64,000 nt of DNA, taken from positions 124,001 through 188,000 of the forward strand of contig VXIS01000054.1 of the NCBI GenBank assembly GCA_008704415.1, given 5' to 3'. The DNA comes from Sphaerosporella brunnea (lineage: Eukaryota > Ascomycota > Pezizomycetes > Pezizales > Pyronemataceae). The notes beneath the pieces are model-generated. The model worked only from the letters and a program-made list of their open reading frames with translations, did not search any database and was not told the DNA's origin. Made by a program: the position numbers and the translations under genes. This document shows, one piece after another, positions 33,496 to 45,886 of this stretch; position 1 is the stretch's first letter; every line of letters starts with the position of its first letter.

Positions 33496-36400
33496 TTTAT
33501 CCCTCGCAAAACACCACCAGGTCATTTCAGTCAAGCCGCACTTGGTCTGGTACAGGCATTAGGCTGTGAGCCGTTACATAAATGAGATGGGTCTCCTCTT
33601 GCGCAGAGTACACGGAACTCGCGTCGTCGCACGTTGTTAATATATTCACCGAGCGCTTGCTCGCCGGTTTTGACCTCGTGGCCACACCGCTTTTACAGGA
33701 TGAGCTCTGAGCCTCTGGCACATATGTGCGTACCCGGATGTGTAGAAAGTTTCAATCCGAGCGGTTAATGTTGACTTTGACTTGTGATGAAAGTTGCTGG
33801 TCTCGTGGTGATTCGATTCAATATACTATACTATGAGGTATATATCACTCGATGCTCAAGCATCACGCACGTGGGCTTCGGCTGACCACGATGATCCTGG
33901 ATCTAACACGAGTCGAAGGCCTCACTAAGCAACTAGCGGTGGGTTATCGGTGGTTAAACGACAGCGCTCCGAGCTCGAGCAGGAGCTGTCCATGTTCCTA
34001 CACACTATATGTACACGCCGATAGCTGCATAGCTCCTACAGTCAGGATGTAGAGTACATAGCCATCGTCGGAATCAGGATTGTCTACCTTCTGAGCATGT
34101 TCGTCCGCAGCTTGCGCATGTTGAAGCAGGAACTAATGCACGAACGCGCGTGTTAACGGACATACGGAAGCTTAACAGCTGCACCCCATATTTGGTGACA
34201 GTGCCAGTGGTCGGATCGGACCGAGTAGTTGGAATAAACTGCGACGCTTTGCGTTTGACACCTGCCCTCTTCTTCCCTCTCCCAGACGGGGACAACATCT
34301 GCTCTGGGAAGCTGAAGCTGGCGCCGGCCGTCTTTTGGCAAAGGGGGCTCCGAAACTAAGTTGTTAGTTATATTATACACTCCGTTTACTACACACATAC
34401 GCCCTACACGTACGGGTACGGAATGATTCCGTGGGAGGAAGGAAGCCAGCCGTTGTCATGTCACTCGGATGGCCCGTGTGCTCCACGTTCTTCATACAAT
34501 ACACCACATACCTGTTTACTGCAACGGCCGGTGGATCCGGGATGTCACACTGGTATAACCAACTGCGGTGAGGTCCAGAAGCGAGATCGAAAGAGATCTA
34601 ATCTACAGTATAGAGAGAGGGATTAATGTCTCGGAATGTGTGGAGAGGTGTCTCGCCCCAGACTTGTGTGCTACAGACACTAAAATGTAATTCTGCTCCC
34701 TGCATCGGCATTTTTCAACGGCCCTGCATGTAGCTGCCAGGGGCGGCGTTTCACGGGGGTGCAGCAGTCCGGGTAACTAACCATCATTCTCACCGACAAT
34801 TAGGCCCAACGCAACTCTCACCGACAATTAGTCCCAACGCAACTCTCACCGCGTTGAAGCTCAAGGGAATGTGTCCAGCGCTACACAATACTAATAGGAC
34901 TGGTTAGTAGGTCAACCTCAGAAGGGAATACTCTACGTATATAAAGAAACCTCAAGTATATATATACCCACACCCTTGTGCATTGCATCTCTGCGCCTGC
35001 AGGTCCCAGCCCGAGACCTCCCATGACGTCGTTGACAGCGTCCACTTCTTCGGCCGGGGCCGGTGTTAGAGCGTTCGGTGGCTCGCTGTCAGTGAATTTT
35101 GAGATGCAAAGGCTTACATGTAGATACTTAGTAGTTACTTACTTAAGTACTTGCCTAGGTAGTTAAGTAGTTAAGTAAAATGTATGTAGGAAGCGATGAT
35201 CTGTGGATGAGCTCTGTGGAAGCCACGTGGGCTTGATATGGACGAGGGTTTAGCTGCAGATATGAATTGACGTCATTCGATCTTTCTCATTCATCCGTCT
35301 TTACATCCATCTCACCAGAGACGACGAGGCTGTTGAGCTGGGTGTTCATCTGCATCCTAAATCCTTCTGCATTATGCTCAAGTATTTAGCTCGCCGTTTC
35401 TCGCTCCTGCTTGCGAGCTGAGGGAAGGGCTGATTACGAGAGCTCAATGATTCTCCTGCTCTTTGCTGATGCTGATGTTTGTATTAGGACGGTGCCGATC
35501 CCAAGCTTGCCTCCATGGACAAGAGAGATCTTGTTTCTTTTGTTTCTCCAGGAGTAGCTGAGAAGGCTGACAAGATGATAAGTTAATTTCCCTTTTAAAT
35601 AAGTTTCCTACTCTGTTATTTGTGAGCATTCGGAGGCAGTACTGTTTTCTGCCACGGGCGGAACTATAATTCTCCTCTCCTTCTCTCAAGTGGAGAGTCC
35701 GCGATATTATGGTCAACACGTCCAATAATCTTGAAAAAGCCTATGGGTCTTTTGTGTGTGTTAGATTGTTGTAAAGTTAGACCCTTCCTAAACGGAAAAC
35801 CTCCGACCCCCAACACACTGACTCCCGGGACTGGCAGCTATTGTGGTGAGAACCCATTTTGTTATCTTAGTAATACTTACATACCAACGCCACGGGCTCC
35901 ACACAAAGGTTTCCTTTCAGCGAGATTAATATTATAGAACTTGGAGGGTAACCCACGACCATTGTACTCTAGGCGAGCAGAGGCGGCAGAGAAGGCGAAC
36001 AAAAGAGGTGCAGAAGGCAGCTCCTGATCCTGACCGGCTGTTTGTACAATGGGCAATTTACTGAAAGGCGAATTGTGCTAGCAATTTTAGCATGAGGTAT
36101 CACTCGAGTCGACTATTGTAACTTATCTGCGTGATCATGAGCCGAGTAGAGTGCAAAGAGGACAGAGGGTCTAGAATATTTACTGCTAGCCACTAAATAC
36201 ATGTATGTGGGCATTGCTGAAATACTATCATCCAAAGAAATGGATGGATTGGAACGTGCAGTTTCGAGGCGTACAGTTAACGTCTGCCACATGCGCAACC
36301 GAACGCGCCTCTTTTCGAACGGCTAGTATCGATAAACGTCGTCCCCCGTGAATCTTCAACAGTATATGGAAATCGCAAGACCAAGCACTTCACTCCGCCA

Positions 36401-36533
36401 TATCCAACTTCAAATAGTGCCAAGCATAACCTCTCACTCGACCTCTGTTTCTATGACCGCCGTTTCTCCCCCGGCCTCTCTCAAACAGAAAATTTGTTTT
36501 AGAGAACTTCGCCTACATTTAAAAAGCCGCCCG
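33496..36533. other. gene-poor stretch
   Basis: No gene is supported. It includes the 28-bp tandem repeat listed separately and a TTAAGTA-rich tract at 35125-35180 resembling that near 29400. Confidence 0.5.
34789..34851. repeat. 28-bp tandem repeat, two copies plus a partial third
   Basis: The unit starts CTCACCGACAATTAG and continues CCCAACGCAACT. Copies start at 34789 and 34817, with a 7-bp start of a third at 34845. The copies differ by one base (G/T). Confidence 0.9.
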
Positions 36534-37386
36534 CTACAATTTCCGCATCCTAAACCCTGAAACAGGCGGAATCTCAGCAAACCCAAGCCAGTACAATCCC
36601 TCTGACTGTATTCTCTCCTCCTCATCCAGCATCTCCTTGTCGAACGCGGGCTCCACAATTCCATCCAGTGCCAAGCCCGCAGCCGAAAACGGGCGAAAAA
36701 ACTCCCCCAACGGCCGATGGAAATAATACCACCTTCATCAGCCCTCCCCTGCACCGCCACGCCGAGCCCAGGCAGCATGTTCAGATGCCGTTCCACGACA
36801 ATGGAACGTACCTCCACCCCGTCATTCCCCACCCGCATCTGCCGGGCCGCACCAGCGTTGAACGCAGGGTGCATAACCGTGACCACCAACCTTCCACCCA
36901 CTGCCAACATCTGCCGTAATACCATTGGCAGCGGGTCAGGCGTAGGGACGTCCATGAGCGCCATCTAGCCTCTTCAAATCAGCCGCTCTGGAGGGGGGGG
37001 GAGCTACGTTAACCACCACCGCCGTCCAGCCACCGCCCAAGCTCCCCGACAGTAACACCAATAACCGCGTACTCCACCCCGCCGCGGGCGGCAGCGATCT
37101 TGATCGTTTCAGACGAAAAATCGCATGCGCGGACGGTGTGGCCGCCCGCAGCGAGTAAACGTGAAAAGTTGCCGGTGTCGCAGGCGAGCTCGAGGATTCC
37201 TCCTCCCCTTCTTTGTGGCTGGGCGAGAGGAGAGATAGTGCTGATGGGGCTATGCGTTGGTGGTAGAAGGAGTTGCCGGTTCCGCCTGGTAGGGGGGTTA
37301 GATGGGAGGGAGAGGAGGAGAGAGGAACCCATGACTGCGTCCCAGCTGGCCGCGTTGGCGTCTCAGATGCGGCGGTGGTCATCCAT
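36534..37386 (-). pseudogene. decayed class I SAM-dependent methyltransferase
   Basis: The minus strand still shows, in order, the family N-terminus MDDHRRI-stop-DANAASWDAVMG, then GNSFYHQRIAPSALSLL, the SAM-binding motif ILELACDTGNFSRLLA, VRACDFSSETI, WTAVVVN joined by an intron to MALMDVPTPDP, GGRLVVTVMHPAFN, YYFHRPLGEFFRPFSAAGL, and EPAFDKEM up to a stop at 36534. Two short introns with good signals remain (37286..37328 and 36965..37007). The reading frame is however broken by a TGA where the family has Trp (residue 8) and by at least three single-base shifts: before ILELAC, before GGWTAVVVN, and before YYFHRPL. This would be a small-molecule methyltransferase if intact. Sequencing errors could explain the shifts in G-rich runs but hardly all lesions. 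Confidence 0.75.
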
Positions 37387-37817
37387 GGTGTTGTTGCTGT
37401 TGAGCGGGGAACTGTGAGGCCTTTATGGGATTTATGAGAGCAGATCGGTCGGCCTGGTTTCGTGTCGCACCAACATTCCCGCTGTCGGCCGAGTGATATG
37501 TAGAATACGAGGCTGTGGATAAAATAAATATTAATGAGCACACCAAAATGACCAGTTACAGTCCATGCCTGTATGCTGACCAGAAGACTTCAACTATTGC
37601 CAGTGCTGCCATGGACTTATTGTGGACATAGTCAGAGGTGGTCCGCGTCTCATCTTTAAATTGCGCGCAAAGGATTAGCACACCTTAATTCAGGTGTGAG
37701 AGCTGACTTGAATTATATGTGCAAATTCTGATGCTGGTCTAGGAGTGGTTCTTACTCATACAGAGAGAAGCAAAATGAAGCTACAAATCTAAGCAGGTAT
37801 TCAGATCTAACGAAACC
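37387..37817. other. intergenic region
   Basis: No gene or clear motif is seen. It is the 3' flank of the glucosyltransferase gene and the 5' flank of the methyltransferase pseudogene. Confidence 0.5.
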
Positions 37818-40800
37818 TCAAAGCTCATCCTTGATCTCCACCTTTTCCTTCTTCTCCTCCTTCAACGAATCACTCAAATGCCCCGCATCCTCACCTTTAA
37901 CCTTCTTCGCCAACCGCGCAACCTCCTGGTCATACGCCGTCCACTCCGGCACCTGTCTCCTCGCACGATCCAGCTTCGGTTCCTTAGTCATAGGATTATT
38001 ACACAGATCGATAGTCTTCGCAGTCTTAAGACTCTCATCACTGCACCAAGTTTCGCACCATAGCCAGTCCTGAGGCAAACTTTTGATCGGGAGTACGCTC
38101 TGCATATGATTCGGCAGGTCCTGGTCAAGATTTGCCAGACTGTGGGGGTCGGCCGAAAGCTGATGATACTGCTGCCTCAATCTATCGCCCGCCGCGATCT
38201 GGCGGAACTTTTTAAGATCCACCACATAGAGCGCCGAGATGTGGTACGGCAAGCCGCGGAGGAAATCTTTCCAGTACCCCTGCTTCCAGAAGCGGAAGCC
38301 CTCGATCTCGGAGCGAGAGTCGCACATAGGTGTGAACCCGTATGGCGCACCTTCGAGGTCTAGGTCAACAAGCTCTTTCAGGTCCGTACGCACGATTTGG
38401 TCCGCGTCTACAAAGATTACTTTGTCGAGATCGAGAGGGAAGAGCACGTCTAGGAAGAGGATTTTGTAGCCCCAGATTTCGCGCTGCTTTTCTTTTTGCG
38501 CGCGGAGCCAGTGCGGCCATTTATATGTGACCAGCTCGTATTCGAAGCCGTATTCCTTGGCCATGATAGGAATGAAATCCTGCCCTACGATTAGTGCTAA
38601 GGAAATATGCTTCGCTGGGATGCCGTACCTTGAAGGAAGGTGATAGGAAATTTTCAATGAACCAGAACTTGACGCTGTGCTTGGTATTTTTCATGACGCC
38701 GAGCATCATGATGCCCAGGAAACGTTCATACAGATGTCCACTGGCAACAGAGAAGATGTTGATCTCCGCCTGAGGCTTGGTTTCTGCCGTATCCGTAGCA
38801 GATTTGACGATACTATTGAACCATTGTTTGGCCTTGTCAACCGCCCCCTTGGCGGTGTGAGGCTCAAGGACATCATCCGCCTCCATTCCTGGGTTCCTTG
38901 ACATCCTAGGGAAGAGCGTAGAACCCTGGAAGCTCATCAATGCAATGTCAGGGTCCTCATTATCACGCTGTCCGGTGAGACCGCTGGTTCCAAAGCTATC
39001 AATCTTGAAAATATCCTTCGATCTACCCTCCTTTAGGGTCATCCTCCAGATACCTGGGTTGGCCTTGAATTGGAAGTATCCCAGGTTCGCCATGATGATG
39101 GTATCGGCAAAATGTGGCTCCTTCTCGGTTCCAAGCACGAGTTGTGCCCCCCGAGGTGGTTGGCCAGTCAATTCGCGCGAGTGACCTTCAATTAAGATGT
39201 TTTCCAATTCATAGAGGGCTTCGATGTCGGCGCCTCGCAGACGTTCCTTCAGAGCATCGAGTTTTAGGTTGTCGAGGTCATGGATCGATTCTTTAGGGGT
39301 GACGAGCCATGAAGGCGGTACGTCCATAGACAACGAGAGAAGGGGTCCTTGGGGAATGTTATTGAATATGGCACGGGGACTGGTAAGACGTCTGCAAAAC
39401 TATTAGCACCTCATAACAGAGAGCCTACAAGTAGCGCCTACCCGGAATCGTCGAAGGCGGGCTTGGAGGCCAACACATGGCGATAGAACCGCTTTACTGG
39501 TAGCTCACTGATTGCCCTGGCAGGGTTCAGAAAGATCTTCACATAGATTCCACCCATCTCGGACAATGCCTTGAGAATTGGAACCCATTTCTGCGCCGTT
39601 TCACTGGCGGGATCAATTGAAGCCACGATTTGGATTGTAGCACCGTCTTGCTTGCCGACGGAGATGGCCGTGCGCTCTCCTTGGAGCATCTTGTTATGGG
39701 CGTCAGTTCGGGTGGTGTCAGGCGGTTGGAACAGTCCCGCAGGGGCTTCCGATACTGCGGCCAATGCGACCTGGTTGGTAAGAGCTGCAAGCCCGAGGGG
39801 ACCACTCGAGGAAGTCAGATAAACCATTCGGTCAACAATTACGGACTCAAACGTACTTTTGGAGTTTCGAGATGATACCCAGTTCATTGGCAGCTAGCAG
39901 AACTGGCTTGATTCGCTTTTCATGTTCGTAATCCAGCAATTGCTTGAAGTCTTCCACCAGGAATTCTTCCTCCCTAGCAATAGGGCCGATAACCTTCGTC
40001 CCGTGAGCATCAAGGCCTACTTTAGAGATTCAGGGACATACTCTTCCATTGACGATGATCGCTCTCTGCCCCGGCTTTATACCTGCCTTTTGCAACAGGT
40101 TCTGGCATTGTCTCCAGAACTTGCTGGCCTCAATGCGGTCTGGAAAAGACCAGCCCTCGCCTTTGACCTCACCCATGACACTCTGCGCGACATCTTCGAC
40201 GCTGGGGAAGTCGGACGACTTTTGTTGCGGGCTCAACTCCTTTATTACCCCGCGCAGTGTGTCATGATTCAAATGTCCAATCTGCTGAAGCTGGTACAGA
40301 ATAGTGGACAAGGTTGATTTATCAGTGGTTACTTGTGGGTTATTTACGAGCACCAGGTTTACCCCCGCTTCGTCCTTTTGCAGATCTGCAGCCCCCTTAA
40401 GCAGGTCATACCCATCCTCTTCGTCAAAATCGCCAACAACCCAAATGCTGGTAGCGGACGTGTCGTCGGGCTTATCGCTGTCAATTCTAGGGAGTCTTGC
40501 AAAAACGTCCTTGTTCTCCATCATTTCCGCAATGTTTATCAACTTGATGTCTTTCTCTGTCTCAGGGAAAATATGGGTATTGCGCCTGGTTGCAGCGCCT
40601 TCCAGAACCACCGCCGCGAAGTCGGTGTCATCCTTGGGTTGATTCTCATATACGTAGCGCGCGACCACCATGACGTCTCCCTGGAGTTTCTCACTCATCG
40701 TCTGAGTCCAGTCTTCATCTTTCGGGATTGGTTGACCATTGATAAATACTGGAGGGACAGGAGCATTGATGCCCATTCTGTTACACCAAGCTTTCGCTTT

Positions 40801-42620
40801 CTCGACTCTCTCGTTTAGCGACTTGTCTGAGAGCACTTCTTCCAGCGAAAGACTAGCTTTCCCCTCATGCAATGTATGAGCTCCCCGGATGTTGTCGAAG
40901 ACCTTCTGGTCGGGCTTTGAGGAGTCGCCTTTTTCTAACACAGCCTCTATGTATTTCAATGCAGACCGGAGACCGTAGGCATCTAGGAGATGGTAGACAA
41001 CCTTGGTTTGGTCTATAGCGTTTTGTGTTTTCGTCCGTGGTGCGAGACCGAAGCGCATGGCGATTTTCCGCTCCACGAACATCTTGAGGTTCTGAGAGAT
41101 AAGCGCGAGATCTTCTTTAGACGTGAAATCCACAGGTATTACGAGGTTATGGACGTTCTTTCTGATCGGATGCAACTGCCCGGGGAACACGCGGCGCAGG
41201 AGCATCATGGGGCTGTTACTCCACTCCTTGTATCGATTATCCTTCTCGAGGTCGTTGAGCCATACAATGACATCTCCGCCCTCAATATCATCTCTGTAGT
41301 CGAATCGCAGGACCTGCTCCTCTTCTTTCGCCCCGGCCAAAATGCTATGTGAGAGTAATTGAACCGTTTCCGAAGCGTCAAGTCCCAAGTTGCGGAACCC
41401 ATCGATGTATTTCCGCTCTCGCCTCAAGTGTTCCAATAACGCGAATACGTTGATCTGCGATTCGTCCATGCGAAGCCCATTTATCCACATTATGTTCTTG
41501 CCCGGACCAAAGGTCATCTCCCAATTGCTGCGGAGCTCTTCAGTGACATTTGGGTTGGCATCAGTGGCAGCGATGGACGCCGCATGCTTCGGGAAATCTT
41601 GCACGAGCCGTTGGAGAGTTTCAAACGGATTCTGAGATCCCATGATGAAGGTTGCCGCCTTGTATCCCAGCTCAGCCAGGTCCTCTTTTTGCAAAGGCTT
41701 AATATCATGCGACTCCATATCCGCCAAGGCACCCAGTAGTTGCTGGGTGGAAGGCTCCACCGCCTGAATGGCAGCCTTGTCCTTGCCGGCATCGCCCTCT
41801 ACATCTCTATCATCCATAACCATGTAGTCCGTCTTCTTCAGCGCCAAAGAAACACCGTATCCACTGAGCAAGACAGGCTTTTCGCTGGGTTCTACTGGTG
41901 GTCGGTACCGCAATCGGTAGGATATGTGGCCTGCCTCCGCGTACCGCTTCAAACGCTTGTGGTGTGCTTGAAATTCTGGCGCCCCAATGTCGGCGTATAG
42001 AATAGCGGCGGGTTTGTCATCACCTTTCTCGAGTGCGCGGTCGAACTGGAGTTTCCGGCGGTCGTTCGGGAAGCGCTCTACGCCGGCGATCATGTCATTG
42101 AATTCGCCCTCTAATTCACAGGTCTGTTTAGAGCTCCACAGCACCCACGCTTTGCAAGCCGGGTCGAACAGCTTGCCCATGAGGGGCACGAGGTTGTTTT
42201 CATAGTAGTGGTAGTGGGCCTCGACTCGTGGAGCCGCAGCATGTACTGACAAGGCAAGATTGAAGGAGGAGAGCTCGACCGGATCGTTCAGGAAGCCTTC
42301 CGCATTTGCCACCCGCAGGAATTCATTGTAGAGTTCTTTGTCGGAGGTCTTGCCAGCAAAGGCACCAGACGCGATGTGATCAAGTAGCGGGAAGTACGAA
42401 GCTTTGTTTTCTTCTGCAATTGTCTCCCTGTCCGGTCTCAGCGTTTGCAGATTTGGAAAGAGTACAGCATAACACAGCAATTAGCCTACAATAGCTCTAG
42501 AAGGAAGGGCGCGCTGTTCCACGAAGCTTTGAGCCCAACATTGATCGCGGGATTGGCGCCAACAACAGCGGCCAGGAACGGAGCGAGCAGCAATAGGGTC
42601 TCAGCTCGTAGTAGCCGCAT
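37818..42620 (-). CDS. UDP-glucose:glycoprotein glucosyltransferase (UGGT)
   Basis: Six exons (42490..42620, 40042..42427, 39857..39993, 39442..39804, 38629..39391, 37818..38579) give 1513 residues, the normal size. UGGT is the ER folding sensor that re-glucosylates N-glycans of misfolded glycoproteins for the calnexin cycle. A signal peptide ([14 protein letters not shown], about residues 8-22) precedes the family start [18 protein letters not shown]. The large N-terminal part is the folding sensor with thioredoxin-like domains. The last 300 residues are the GT24 catalytic domain with [14 protein letters not shown], the [10 protein letters not shown] (DxD) metal site, [10 protein letters not shown] and LDQDLPN. 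The protein ends in KDEL for ER retention. The third intron acceptor was chosen because it alone restores the frame into [15 protein letters not shown]. Confidence 0.92.
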
Positions 42621-43384
42621 TCCGAGAAAAGGGCGAGTGGTGGGGTGTTGTTCGAGGTATTTGGTGGCAGAGTGAGCATGCGAGCTTTGGGGGTGGGTTT
42701 TGGGCGTTGCGGCTCAATTAAAGTGCAGGGAGGGCTTTGCCAGAGAGGCCACGATCGCCACAACCGAGCATCACTTTAGCGCGTGGCCGAAATAGAAAAT
42801 GCGCAGTGTTGGCGGCAGTGGCAGCCGCTTCACACGAGAGCACTCGCAGAATCGGAGGATTAAAAGTTGGTGGATGGGATATCCACAGTGATAGCCAACG
42901 AAGCAATTGCGAGCATGGAGACAGGAGATAGAATGGAGACACAACGGGGAGACAATCCATGACGACGTTGTGCATAATATGTGCATGCAGCCCTTGCGTA
43001 TGTGTGGATCTTTTGGGAAACAACAATCCATGCCTTCTCCGCAGCAGCGTATGTTTTGTTTGTGCATCCTTATTGTCTTGCATACAGCCTTGTTGTTTTG
43101 TTTGTGTCTGTGTTGGCGGTGAGTTCTCTGGTAGATGGGGGTGGGGTAGAGATGAGCCATGATTGATTAATTGACTGCTACCACCTTTTTTTTTTTAACG
43201 CTTTCGCGCTCACAGTTCGAAAGCCCCCCTACACCTCTTCCCAACATAAGATTGTTTGAGCTCGCTTTCACCGTCATTATACCAAGACCAAGAACAAAGA
43301 CCAGCTCAAGCAAGCCTTAACAAGCCCTGTTTCATCAACTCATTATCTACCCTACACTCCCGACAAAGACACCAGCAGCCAGTC
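42621..43384. promoter_or_regulatory. divergent upstream region of UGGT and the next gene
   Basis: Both flanking genes point away from this 760-bp stretch, so it holds two promoters. The last 150 bases before 43385 are C/A-rich, as expected of a leader. No named element was identified. Confidence 0.45.
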
Positions 43385-44125
43385 ATGGACCGATCCCCAA
43401 TAAAGCCATCCTACAGTCCACCGCCTTCTCCATCCATCCCTCAAGAGTGGTCCTACCTCAAAAACGCCGCCTTCACCACGACCAACCCCACCCCCCGGCA
43501 TTTCCCAGGCAGAAGCTCCAGCGCAAGCTCGCCGCCACCACTCCCACGCCAATACCGCGAATACCAAGAATACCGCAACGCCGGCGCACCCTCCAACTCG
43601 CCCTCGCCGTGCCAGTCCATCACCTCAGCATCCAGCGATTCAAATCAGCCGCGCCACGCCTCAATGCTTGAGATCGAAGAGGTCACGGATTTCGCCGATG
43701 ACGTCGACAGCGGAATCGACGTTCTGCACGGCGAATTCGAGGACGCCCCCGAAGAGGGAGCGGAAGACTACTATTCCGACGAGGACAGCAATTACGACAA
43801 CAACAGCGACGCCGAAAACGACAAACGCTTTGTCCTCATCGGATTGCAGCGTATGTGGCAATATTACCAACGGCACGGCGGCTGCGAGCGCAAAAACCAA
43901 GACCAATGGCCGAGCACTCCCATGTTGCGGAAACGCACGCTCGCTGAAAGCCTCGATGGCGGCTGCGAGGGAGGAGACTACGACTACGACAGCGGGAACA
44001 ACACCGATTCCAGCAGTGGCGGTCAGATACGGCGGCGCAAGCTGGCGGCCACCAGCCGACGACCGGAGGTGGAGACGGAAAGCATGCGTAGCACGCCGGA
44101 TCTGATCATGGATATGGAGCTTTAA
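43385..44125 (+). CDS. disordered acidic protein of unknown function
   Basis: Intronless, 246 residues, from the first ATG (MDRSPIKPSY); the frame is open further upstream but lacks an ATG. Residues 1-95 are Pro/Ser-rich. Residues 95-150 are strongly acidic with EEVTDFADDVDSGIDVLH and DYYSDEDSNYDNNSDAEND. A short hydrophobic/aromatic segment RFVLIGLQRMWQYYQRH (about 153-169) is the most ordered part, and Ser/Gly/Asp-rich sequence follows. I do not recognise the family. The acidic stretch and the WQYY helix suggest a protein-interaction or regulatory role, which is inference only. Confidence 0.6.
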   Translation: MDRSPIKPSYSPPPSPSIPQEWSYLKNAAFTTTNPTPRHFPGRSSSASSPPPLPRQYREYQEYRNAGAPSNSPSPCQSITSASSDSNQPRHASMLEIEEVTDFADDVDSGIDVLHGEFEDAPEEGAEDYYSDEDSNYDNNSDAENDKRFVLIGLQRMWQYYQRHGGCERKNQDQWPSTPMLRKRTLAESLDGGCEGGDYDYDSGNNTDSSSGGQIRRRKLAATSRRPEVETESMRSTPDLIMDMEL

Positions 44126-44841
44126 ACGTTCACATCTTTCTGTAGCTGTTAAAAGGGCGGTTCTGGCGCAAAGGCGTTTTGTGTTTCCCGGGAGTTGTCT
44201 GTTTCTCACATATCGCAGGCTTTTGTTACTGGCTTTCTGGCGCTCTTTACGGGGGCGACATATGGTTGGTTCCTTACAAGGCGGGCGTTCTGGCGTTGCG
44301 GTGCCTAGATAGGGAATTCAAGGCCCATGCATTCACTTCTGCACCGAACTTCGAGTGATGCCACATGCTGTGCCACAATGTACAAACCATGATCACCTCA
44401 ATATCAACCAAGCTCAAATCGAATACACCTCCTATGTAAACGCGGACAATTCACTTGTTCACTGTCAGTGCCAGAGAGATTCAATCATAGAAACCACTCC
44501 TACTCTTTAGCCATCTACCCCCCATATTCCTCGAGTCAACTATCACCTTTTTGATATACCTAGGTAAATAGGTGTCAAGTTGTACCCTGTCTGACATGGC
44601 CGTTCTCTGGAAACCATATGTTAGTTAAATCGATATCAGCCATCCATCCGAATTTTTTTTTAAAGATTCACAGGGTATCACTCGGCTCCAAGTTCACATG
44701 GTAAATCATGATTTCATCCGGACCGCCGGATGACCGACCAGCCCGCCAACTAGATATCCAACTCCCCATCGATCCGGCCCGCACATACCCCACTTAACCG
44801 GAACCCAAACTTTCAACTCACGATGCAACCCTACCGTCTCC
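44126..44841. other. intergenic region
   Basis: Holds the 3' flank of the acidic-protein gene and the promoter of the carrier gene. No other feature is recognised. Confidence 0.5.
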
Positions 44842-45886
44842 ATGGCCGACTTCATCGCCGGGTGAGTGCTTCCCCTTTCCTCCAAAACACCCATCCTCTA
44901 ACCCTCACAAAACAGCTATATTTCCGGCGCCGCCAGCATCCTCCTCGGGAGTCCTTTGGATATAATCAAAGCGCGGCTGCAAGTGTCCACGGGCAACAGG
45001 GCCATATCTTCACCGCAACCCTACCGCTTCCCAACACTGCTCTCAACCCTCCAAGGCACCGCCTCTCCGCTGCTAACCTACGGCGCCCTAAACGCGCTCC
45101 TATTCAGCGCCTACAACCGGTCGCTGCCGTACCTGCCCTCATCCCTCACCGGGACGTTTCTCGCGGGGTGCATCGGCGGCCTCGCATCGTTTACCCTCGC
45201 CGCGCCGACCGAGGCGATAAAATGTCGCGCGCAGCTATCGCCGCATCTCAGCTCTTGGGCGGTGATGCGGGCGCTGCTGAAGTCGCACGGCGTGCGGGGA
45301 CTCTACATCGGCGGTGGGGTGACAGCGGTGCGGGACGCGGTCGGGTACGGCTTCTACTTCGCGACATATGAAGGCGCGAAGCCGCTGTTTTCTGCGCCGG
45401 AGGGCCAGGCGGCGATACTAGTTGCGGGCGGCGTGGCGGGGTGCGCTACGTGGGCGAGTATCTACCCGCTGGATGTGGTCAAGACGCGCGTGCAGACGCA
45501 GGTGCTGCCGGAGCGCGGGGAGCGGGAGGGGTTGCTGGGGGAGAGAAAGGGACGAGCTTGGCATGGCGGGTGGAGCTCGTGGGAGTGTGCGAGGAGGGCA
45601 TATGCGGAGGGTGGGGCGAAGGTGTTTTTTGATGGGCTAGGCGTGTGCATGGCGAGAGCTTTTTTGGTAAGTCTGTTTGCTGCGGCTGTTGTGCTTTGGA
45701 GGTAAAATCGATTGACGTGCTATGATCCAGGTAAACGCTGTGCAGGTAAGCCCTGCCTGCCCATCTGCCCCTCAAATTTCCACGTCTCAAGAGCTGACCA
45801 GTCAGTGGGCAATATATGAATACGTCATGCGACAGTTCCGAGAATACGCACCGGAGGAAAGCCGGCCCGTTCAGGCCTCCGTTTGA
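44842..45886 (+). CDS. mitochondrial carrier (SLC25 family), carnitine/ornithine-like
   Basis: Four exons (44842..44861, 44916..45666, 45731..45745, 45806..45886) give 288 residues. Three tandem carrier repeats are present, with signatures SPLDIIKARLQ, APTEAIKCRAQ and YPLDVVKTRVQ, matching the Px[DE]xx[KR]x[KR] motif of the mitochondrial carrier family. The second repeat has Glu in place of Asp, as in carnitine/acylcarnitine and ornithine carriers, but the substrate cannot be assigned. Exon 1 is only 20 nt (MADFIAG). Exon 3 is a 15-nt microexon (VNAVQ) that completes the last transmembrane helix as FLVNAVQWAIYEYVMRQF; without it the helix would be broken. Both introns beside it have good donors, and the second has a GCTGAC branch site. 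Confidence 0.85.

Noticed and set aside
34789..34851. Possible CRISPR-like array
   Set aside because: Only two head-to-tail copies with no spacers, in a eukaryotic nuclear genome.
43256..43384. N-terminal extension of the acidic protein
   Set aside because: The extended frame has no ATG before 43385 and the sequence looks like a C/A-rich leader.
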